Assembly (NCBI GenBank): GCA_023375675.1
Contig: JALQBC010000016.1
Span: forward strand, 682,001-746,000
Source: Cytospora piceicola
Lineage: Eukaryota > Ascomycota > Sordariomycetes > Diaporthales > Cytosporaceae
Reading direction: 5' to 3'
DNA: 64,000 bases
In this document: positions 56,777 through 64,000 of the stretch, piece after piece
Numbering within the stretch: the stretch's first letter is position 1
How the letters are laid out: each line of letters starts with the position of its first letter
Notes under the pieces: model-generated
What the model saw: the letters and a program-made list of their open reading frames with translations, nothing else
What the model was told of the DNA's origin: nothing
Databases searched by the model: none
Position numbers and translations under genes: made by a program

Positions 56777-58250
56777 ATGGCATCCACCACTACTGTCTCG
56801 ACATCTAGCCACAAGTACCCCCTTGTGAAGCTGCCACACCCCTTTTTGACCGCATATCGCGTGCACACCGCCGCCGAGACAACGCCGGCGAAGTTTGGCT
56901 TGACACTAGAAAGCCAGCCCCAGCATGGACAATCACCGCCACAGCCACTGCATTCGGAATCACTCTCGTGGATCGAACTGACCTTCCTGCCCAAAGATGA
57001 GAGGCCCCGTCCGTCCGACAACAGCCCCTGGGCAAGAGCGCGTCGGAGCCCATCGACCTTCTTCCAATGGACAGGCAACAGTGCTCCTTCGTTGGGTCAG
57101 ATCTGGAATGTGACTCATGCAATCTACCTTGCTCATCCTACCCACGAGCACTTCAGACTCACCCTTGTTGGCGAAGGGAAGGAGGTCCTCCGGAGCGAAC
57201 TGCTGTCTACTGGCCTGGGAGTCGAACATCCAAAGCCACGCCTCCTTTCTGCCGGTGACAAGAAGGCACCAACTGGCACGCACTCTGAGGAGTTGTTGAT
57301 CCTCCGGAGCTCCTTCTGGCAAGGCGCGGCATCTCCAACGGGTCCTCGTCCGATCTGGGTGACCGGCGACGGCACAGATGGTCCTCAGCGGACCTCTCTG
57401 GCTCAGTACCCTCCCATGCCGCAGATTTATCAAATCACAAACAGATTTCCGGATGAGCCTGTATATACTCGCCACCCGACGCGTCGGGCCAAGCCGTACC
57501 CGGGTTCCATTATTTACAGCCGTTACATTCCGGAGATCGACATGCATTTCTCCCTGGAAGCCGTTGATTGGCAGAACCAGGACCATCTGAAAATCTTCAA
57601 CACGTGGCAGAACGACCCGCGTGTTGCAAAGGGCTGGAATGAGACAGGGACCCTGGATCAGCATCGGGAGTACCTGCGCAAGCTACATGTTGATCCTCAT
57701 GTACTCTGCTTGTTTGGGCGCTTTGATGAAACTCGCTTTGCTTATTTCGAGCTCTACTGGGCAAAGGTAAACTCACCCATACCCCTGTCCCCTACCCAAG
57801 ACCACCTATAAATTGTGGTTGTTTTATGCCTTGAAACCGATCTCTCAGGTATCTGACTTTTACTGACAATCATGATAGGAGGATCATTACGGCGCCCATT
57901 ATGACGCTGGTGACTACGACCGCGGGCGCCACTCCCTTGTTGGTGACGCCTCTTTCCGTGGCTCGCAGCGCGTCAATGCCTGGTATTCCAGTTGCATCCA
58001 TTATTGCTTCTTGGACGAACCAAGGACGGTGAACGTTGTGGGAGAGCCGCGAGCCACGGGAGGGACAATACTGTCCTATGAGAATTCGCAGGGACTCGTC
58101 ATCGGAAAATACGTCGACCTGGGTCACAAACGGTCGGTCCATTCAGTTTGTAGCCGGGAGAAGTGGTTCCAGCTCTCTCCGGTGTTCTGGGATGGGCGCG
58201 AGAAGCCGTTGGAATCCGCTGACCGCGCGGCGTGGAATGCTAAGCTCTGA
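56777..58250 (+). CDS. sidF: SidF-like hydroxyornithine acyltransferase, PTS1
   Basis: This GNAT-type acyltransferase (IucB/SidF family) should move the anhydromevalonyl group from CoA to N5-hydroxyornithine. The first in-frame ATG is 56777 ([20 protein letters not shown]). Exon 1 ends at AAG 57766, a 112-bp intron (GTAAAC...GATAG) follows, and exon 2 runs 57879-58250. The join gives [20 protein letters not shown], the conserved acyltransferase core (family: Y-x-E-x-Y-W-x-KED-x-x). The later block [12 protein letters not shown]...GEPRATG is also typical. The product is 453 aa (the Aspergillus SidF is close to 460). The last residues are NAKL, and AKL is an accepted peroxisomal PTS1, fitting a peroxisomal pathway shared with the SidH-like enzyme. 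Confidence 0.85.
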
Positions 58251-59451
58251 CAATTTAGTTGTCATGGTGAAGGTACAGGAGCATGACAGATCCGGCTCCA
58301 AGAGAGTGATTGCATATATATATATACACATATGTACCCTGAGCCGTGTCGTCCATGAGTTACGCAACCTGAGCTCAACTTACCACACCGTTTGTGTTTC
58401 GATGAGCACAAGTTGGTAATAGACTTGGTAGAGCCGCTCAACAATCCGAGCCAAGTCTCAGTTCTATGAAGAGCTTCAATGTTTAATCCAGGTATATCAA
58501 GTTCGCGGGCGATATGTTATTCAGTATCTCGGCATTACACCTAGGTATAGGAGCACCGAAGGTGCTATGTATTGTATGTATTGGCAGCTGGCAGCGTCAA
58601 AGTAGTCGAGGTAAACGCGGCTTCCCACGTAAAGGTTGATCTTTGTGAACGGCGAACAGTTTGTGTCAATCGGGTGTTGACAACATCCCCCTTTCGCCAT
58701 GGCGTCCGTCAGTTGTAGGTACTTGAGATGTACTGTACAATTTACCGTAGTATTTTCCGAGTCCCACATACACACCATCCATGGATCTTGAGCATGGGTG
58801 TGTCATGTAGTCCTACCAGTAGTCCAACATCCCGCACCGCAGGGGTCCACAAACACTCGTACTGTGGTGTACGAGAAGACACAGTGCTTTCCCCTAAACT
58901 GATAGCACCTGCAAGAATGGGAGCATTGAAATTGGCTTGCATCCGCCACCTGAAGGCAGTCCGCTCGACTAGACCGATGTCGGCTTGATTCTCGTGGAAG
59001 CTGGCCTCCTTCGAACATGGATCCATGTGAGTAGTAGTGGACATCTAGTATTCCATGACAGGGCGTTTGAGACGGCCTTTTTGCCAGCGTTACCCTAGGG
59101 TAACCTTGGACGTGAAATTCCACACACATCACAACTACCGGGCGAGTTCTTCTCCCATCAAACGGTCCTTTCTCCGTCGGCCTATGCCTTCCGACTGCTG
59201 AGACCACTCTTAGAAATTCTAGAAGTCCATTCGAGAACTACAATCACCAAGCCCTGTCCGAACCTGAGCCCAATTATCAATCTCCGTTTTATGGTCGCGC
59301 GACTCCTGTCTTGTCTGCCCAACACCGTTGATGCCTTGGCTACCCACCCCGAATCAAACCAGCCAAGCCAGTCTTTCTTCCGATCCTTATACACGACAGA
59401 GAATTACACGGGCTCCTTCGAAAGGAGACGTCGTCTTCTCCCGAACTCGCC
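58251..59451. other. intergenic region upstream of the ABC transporter
   Basis: About 1.2 kb, presumably the transporter promoter plus the sidF 3' UTR. A near-match to the iron-GATA site (ATTGATAA in reverse orientation) lies near 59272-59280. No other gene is seen. Confidence 0.45.
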
Positions 59452-62400
59452 ATGGGGCTGATGAGCGGACTCTCGGGTTTTCCCCGCCTCCTTTTGGCTG
59501 GAAACCCATCCAAAGCTGACCTATGCATGCTGTTGGCCGCTATATTATGCGCCATAGGATCTGGGGTTCCCTTCCCAATCATTGGGATTTTCTTTGGTGA
59601 ACTCCTGAATGACTTCAACGAGGTGGAGTGCAATCTGTCGACGAGGTCTGACTCCGACACTTCAAGCAGCATCAACAGCTCGATCCTGATGATCGTGTAC
59701 TTGGCCATTGCTCAGTTTGTCCTAATTTATGCATATCTCCTTTTCTGGAGCCTCTACGGCGCCCGACTGGCGGAGAGACTGAGGGAGACCTACCTACAGA
59801 ACCTGCTTCGACAAGAACCCTCATTTTTTGACAAACTCCCTCCGGGAGAAGTCGCCTCTCGCCTCAGTGGTGATATTCAAACTATCCGCTCTGGCACATC
59901 CGAGAAAGTCGGCATATGTCTTGCAAGTCTGTCATTCTTCGTCACGGCCTACATTGTGGCCTTCATCAAGGATTATGAACTGGCGGCAATGCTCATCTCC
60001 TTGATCCCGGCCTACTTCATCATGTCCTTCGTTGGAAGTCATTATATCGAAAAATACTCTGGCCTTATGTCGGACTACGCCGCCACCGCTGCATCGATTG
60101 CTTCTGAGGGACTTTCCAACATCGTCGTGGTGCATGCCTTTGGCGCAAATGCTAGGTTGGAGGACAAGTTCTCCAGGGCCCTTAAAGCGTCAGAGACGGA
60201 AGGCATAAAGAAGGCCACGGCGATTGGGATACAGTCTGGTTTCTTGTATTTCGTCGCCTACTCGGCCAACGGGCTTGCGTTCTGGCAGGGAGCTAAACGC
60301 ATCGCCCGCTCAGTCAGCCAAGGAACCGGCGGAACTACCGTGGGTGCTACATTCACTGTGATCTTCATTCTGATTGAAGGTTCGTCCCAAGAAACCTAAC
60401 CCCTTACTGGGAATATTCTAACACTCGGTAACAGCTACCTTGCTCTTGAGTCAAGTTGCACCATTCGTTCATCTCTTTACGGGAGCCGTTGCCTCATACC
60501 AAAAGCTTCGCGAGGATTTGGACCGCGAGACATTGATTGACGGCACCAGTACCTCAGGTCACCGTCTCATGCAGGCAGAAGGTGGCTTCGAGTTCAGGGA
60601 TGTCTCATTCTCTTACCCTTCCAGGCCTGAAATCACCGTATTGGACCACGTCAACATCAGCATTCCCGCCAACAAGCATACTGCCATCGTCGGTCTCTCT
60701 GGAAGTGGTAAATCCACCATCGCGGGCCTAATCACGAGGCTGTATGACCCCCTCGAGGGTAAAGTCTTGTTTGACGGCCATGATCTTTGCGAGCTCAACA
60801 CCCATGACCTGAGAGGCTATATTGGCCTGGTCCAGCAAGAACCGTCCCTTCTCGATCGATCTATCCTGGAAAACATCGCTCATGGACTGATCAATTCTAG
60901 CAATTCTGCGCATGCGCACCTACGAACAGTACTCCTCAGTTCTGACCTTGCTGATCTCGCAAACGAAGTCCGGGAGGGCAAAGATATTGCGGTAGCAGCA
61001 GAGGCACGGGGCCCGGAAGTCGTCGAAATCGTTGCTTTGGCACGTAAGGCTGCGACTCTGGCAGACGCAGAATCCTTCATTGTCGGTCTACAGTATGGCT
61101 ATGGGACAAACGTGGGCTCGAGTGGACGCCTGATCAGCGGTGGCCAGAAGCAACGTATATCACTTGCCAGAGCTCTTGTCAAGGATCCCGCTGTTCTCAT
61201 CCTGGACGAGGCCACGGCTGCTCTGGACTCACACAGTGAGCAGCGCATCCAGCGAGCCATCTCGAAGATCACCGGTGGCAGAACTGTGCTCACAATTGCT
61301 CATCGCCTCTCCACAATCACTAGCGCGGACAACATCATCGTCATGCACAAAGGACATGTCTTGGAACAGGGAGATCACTGGACCTTGATGGCGAAGAATG
61401 GGACGTATGCCGAGCTGGTCAACTTGCAGACCCTCGGAGCCGCATCTGGGAAAGACGAAACGACGGTCAACCACGACGGTGGGGCCAGCAATGACGACAC
61501 CAACATCACTCAGCGGGCTTCATTGACAGACACTGCCGTGGAGAAGGACAACCTATCCAAACACGAAGACAGCGATGAGTCAGAGGAAGAAGATCCAGAG
61601 CCAGAGACTCCAAAGAAATCGTTGTGGGCCCTGGCGCGAGGATATGCGCCAGCCTTGAGACCACACATACTCACACTCACGCTCGCACTTCTTGGCTCGA
61701 CCATTGTCGGCGGAGCCTTCTCTGGCGAAGCCGTCATTTTTGGCAACACTGTTGGGAGTTTGAACGTCTGCAAGAGTGCAGATAGTATTCGACACCATGG
61801 CGAGTTCTTTGGTCTGATGTTTTTTGTACTCGCTATTATAGAGTTCTTCGCAAACCTGGTCAGTTGGTCCGCCTTCGGATGGGTTTCTGAGAACATTGTC
61901 TACTCAGTGCGTGTTTTGTCGTTCAGGTCGCTCTTCGAGCAAGATCTCCAGTGGCATCAGTCCAATGGCCGAACTCCAGCATTGCTCCTTTCCTATATCA
62001 CCAGAGATGGTAATGCTCTCGCGGGCTTGAGCGGTTCTGTCATTGGCACCTTCTTTTCGATTACTGTAAACCTCATCGCCGCTATAATATTGACTCATAT
62101 CATTGCTTGGAGAATCGCACTGGTCTGCCTGGCCCTGGTACCACTTCTTCTGGGTGCCGGACTGATGGAACTCCGAATCCTCGGAAAGTTCGAGGAGCGT
62201 CACGAGAACGCATACACAAAATCAGTCGATATCGGCTCAGAAGCAATCACGTCCATCAAGACTATTGCATCCCTTTCCCTCGAAGAAGTGACGCTGAGCA
62301 CCTACCGAAGGTCCTTGCAGAAACCTCGACAAGAGACGCTCATGGTCACAGTACAGGCTAGTCTGTTTCAGGCCATCACCTACTTCCTAGGAAACTGTGT

Positions 62401-63454
62401 GAATGCACTGGCATACTGGTGGGGATCCAAGCAGATCATGGCGGGCAATTACACACAGACGCAGTTCCTGATTGTAGTGTTTTCCTTGCTTGTCAGCGCT
62501 CTCCTCTGGAGTCAGATGTTTGCTCTCGCGCCAGAGCTTTCAGCTGCCAGGGGAGCGATGGCGAGAATCTTGGGGTTGATCGAGATAGGGTCTGACAAGA
62601 TGCAAGGGCGAATGGGGGGCCCTCTTGCACTCGCGGACAAGTCTTCGGAAGAGAACAACCTCGAGTCATCGAACGAAAAGAAACACTCCTTTACGTCCGG
62701 CAACTCTGCATCGGGTGTACAGTTCCGCGATGTCCATTTTGCATACCCTGCTCGGCCGGATATGAAGGTGTTGACCGGCCTGAGCCTTGACATCCAGCCA
62801 GGGTGCTTCTGCGCCCTTGTCGGTCCCAGCGGTGCAGGCAAATCAACAATCATCTCACTGATCGAACGCCTGTACACGCCAGAATCTGGTTCCATAATCA
62901 TCGATGGAATCGACGTGACGAGACAACGAGACGTTTCATTTCGGGACAATATTTCCCTGGTCCCTCAAGAGAGTGTGCTCTTTGAGGGGACCATTGAGTT
63001 CAATATCGGCATTGGCGCCAAACCTGGACAGGAAGTGACCATGACAGAGATTGAAGAGGCGTGTCGACTGTCCAACATCCACGATGTCATCAAGGCACTG
63101 CCTGAAGGCTACCAGACCATGTGTGGGCCAAACGGCAACCAGTTCTCGGGAGGTCAAAAGCAACGATTGTCGATTGCTCGGGCTCTTGTTCGAAAACCGA
63201 AGCTGCTGATCCTCGACGAGCCTACCAGTGCTCTGGATGCCGAGTCAGAGAGGCTACTACAGGATGGGCTTGAAAAGGCCGCCAAGGGTATCACAGTCAT
63301 TGCGATTGCCCATCGTCTACATACCATCAGAAAGGCAAATCGTATATATCTGATCGAAGCAGGTAAATGTGTTGATCAGGGAACACATGAAGAGTTACTT
63401 GGAAAGTCGGCAAGCTATAGATCGAACGTCATGCATCAAACAGTAGCGACTTGA
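59452..63454 (+). CDS. full-size ABC-B (MDR-type) transporter of the siderophore locus
   Basis: This is a full ABC exporter with the order TMD1-NBD1-TMD2-NBD2. Exon 1 is 59452-60379 and exon 2 is 60435-63454, joined over a 55-bp intron (GTTCGT...TAACAG), giving 1315 aa. NBD1 has GLSGSGKST (about 395-403), then LISGGQKQRISLARAL and ILDEATAALD. NBD2 has GPSGAGKST, SGGQKQRLSIARAL and ILDEPTSALD. Both sites keep the catalytic Glu after Walker B and the switch His (AHRL). A charged linker rich in Asp/Glu separates the halves. The same kind of ABC gene stands beside sidD/sidF/sidH in Aspergillus, so the substrate may be siderophore or its breakdown products; general drug export is also possible. 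It is a plasma- or vacuolar-membrane protein. Confidence 0.88.
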
Positions 63455-64000
63455 AGTGGAAAGACAACCGACGGAGAACTGAGAAGAGATACTGGGGAGG
63501 GGATGAAGTATTCAAGCTACCCAACACAACTACTTGCTACATACTTGTCTTTATTAATGAAATGGCCAGCCCTTCTGGTGACTCTCTAGAGGCTTCCAAT
63601 TCGTGCTTCTTTCCACGTTTTACGGTTACCCAGAGCCTTTCTGCCCACATATTGCAGGTGACAGCAGTTAGGCCCGGGGCCTTGCAGAAAACTGCGAACA
63701 CCTGGGCACGTAGAGCAAGCCACGGATTACTCCTGAAGTGCAACGAAAATATATATGGATGCCAAGCATAAATGTCTCGAGGCAGGGAACGGAAGGGGAG
63801 ACAGAAACGCATGGAAATAGGGTTTCGTCTTCAAATCTCAGTATCAATATCCTGCAAGGCTTATTCCACGATGGACAATGGACTCTGTGACCATTGAAAT
63901 ATTTCACCGTACAGATTAGTACCTAAATTGCCCATGTATTATTGGTCAGATGATGCTTCTGAGTCAACAATCATAATCAATGTCCTCAATTCTCTGTTAT
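63455..64000. other. right-edge region
   Basis: Downstream of the ABC transporter no supportable gene is seen. In Aspergillus a MirD-type siderophore importer would follow; if one exists here, it lies beyond the window. Confidence 0.4.

Noticed and set aside
56960..57664. 234-aa minus-strand ORF opposite the sidF-like gene
   Set aside because: It lies antisense inside a coding exon with known similarity, and has no recognisable domain.

Overview
This window comes from the nuclear genome of a filamentous ascomycete (Pezizomycotina, probably a Sordariomycete-like lineage; the placement is inference). The genes carry short GT..AG introns of about 44-160 bp, often with CTAAC or CTGAC branch points. 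The proteins are typical of moulds: several major-facilitator transporters, a GH64 glucanase, an NPS6-type NRPS, Tim17 and Dug2. A 6.4 kb LTR retrotransposon has been destroyed by C-to-T/G-to-A transitions, the signature of repeat-induced point mutation (RIP).

Layout. 1-291 is the 3' end of a gene entering from the left, possibly a cytochrome P450. 0.6-5.6 kb holds a Dal5-type MFS permease, an M20D amidohydrolase and an oil-body-associated-like (DUF1264) protein. 7.0-13.4 kb is a complete but dead Ty1/Copia element with 166-bp LTRs and a 5-bp target duplication. 14.0-35.1 kb is a housekeeping/accessory stretch: a DHA1-like MFS pump, a class I methyltransferase, a dienelactone hydrolase, a DUF885 metallopeptidase-like protein, DUG2 (glutathione degradation), TIM17, a threonine-type asparaginase and a YCR023c-like MFS transporter. 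The last two are separated by a 641-bp TIR element (MITE-like, TA duplication). 35.4-41.7 kb holds one secreted cysteine-containing protein and then three decayed genes (an MFS transporter, a fructosamine-kinase fragment, a membrane-protein relic). 42.2-46.8 kb holds a GST, an SDR and a GH64 glucanase.

47.0-63.5 kb is a compact extracellular siderophore locus of the fusarinine/coprogen type: an NPS6/SidD-type NRPS, a SidH-like mevalonyl-CoA hydratase ending in SKL, a SidF-like acyltransferase ending in AKL, and a full-size ABC-B transporter. From family knowledge, SidH and SidF act in peroxisomes to make anhydromevalonyl-N5-hydroxyornithine, the NRPS joins these units with ester bonds, and the ABC protein may move siderophore or breakdown products. 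About 1.5 kb upstream of the NRPS carries four exact copies of the iron-responsive GATA motif ATCWGATAA, which suggests strong repression by an SreA-type factor when iron is sufficient.

I found no wholly novel gene system. The most informative points are the siderophore locus with its GATA-motif cluster, the edge-spared RIP pattern of the Copia LTRs, the TIR element at 31.8-32.5 kb and the run of decaying genes at 37.8-41.7 kb.
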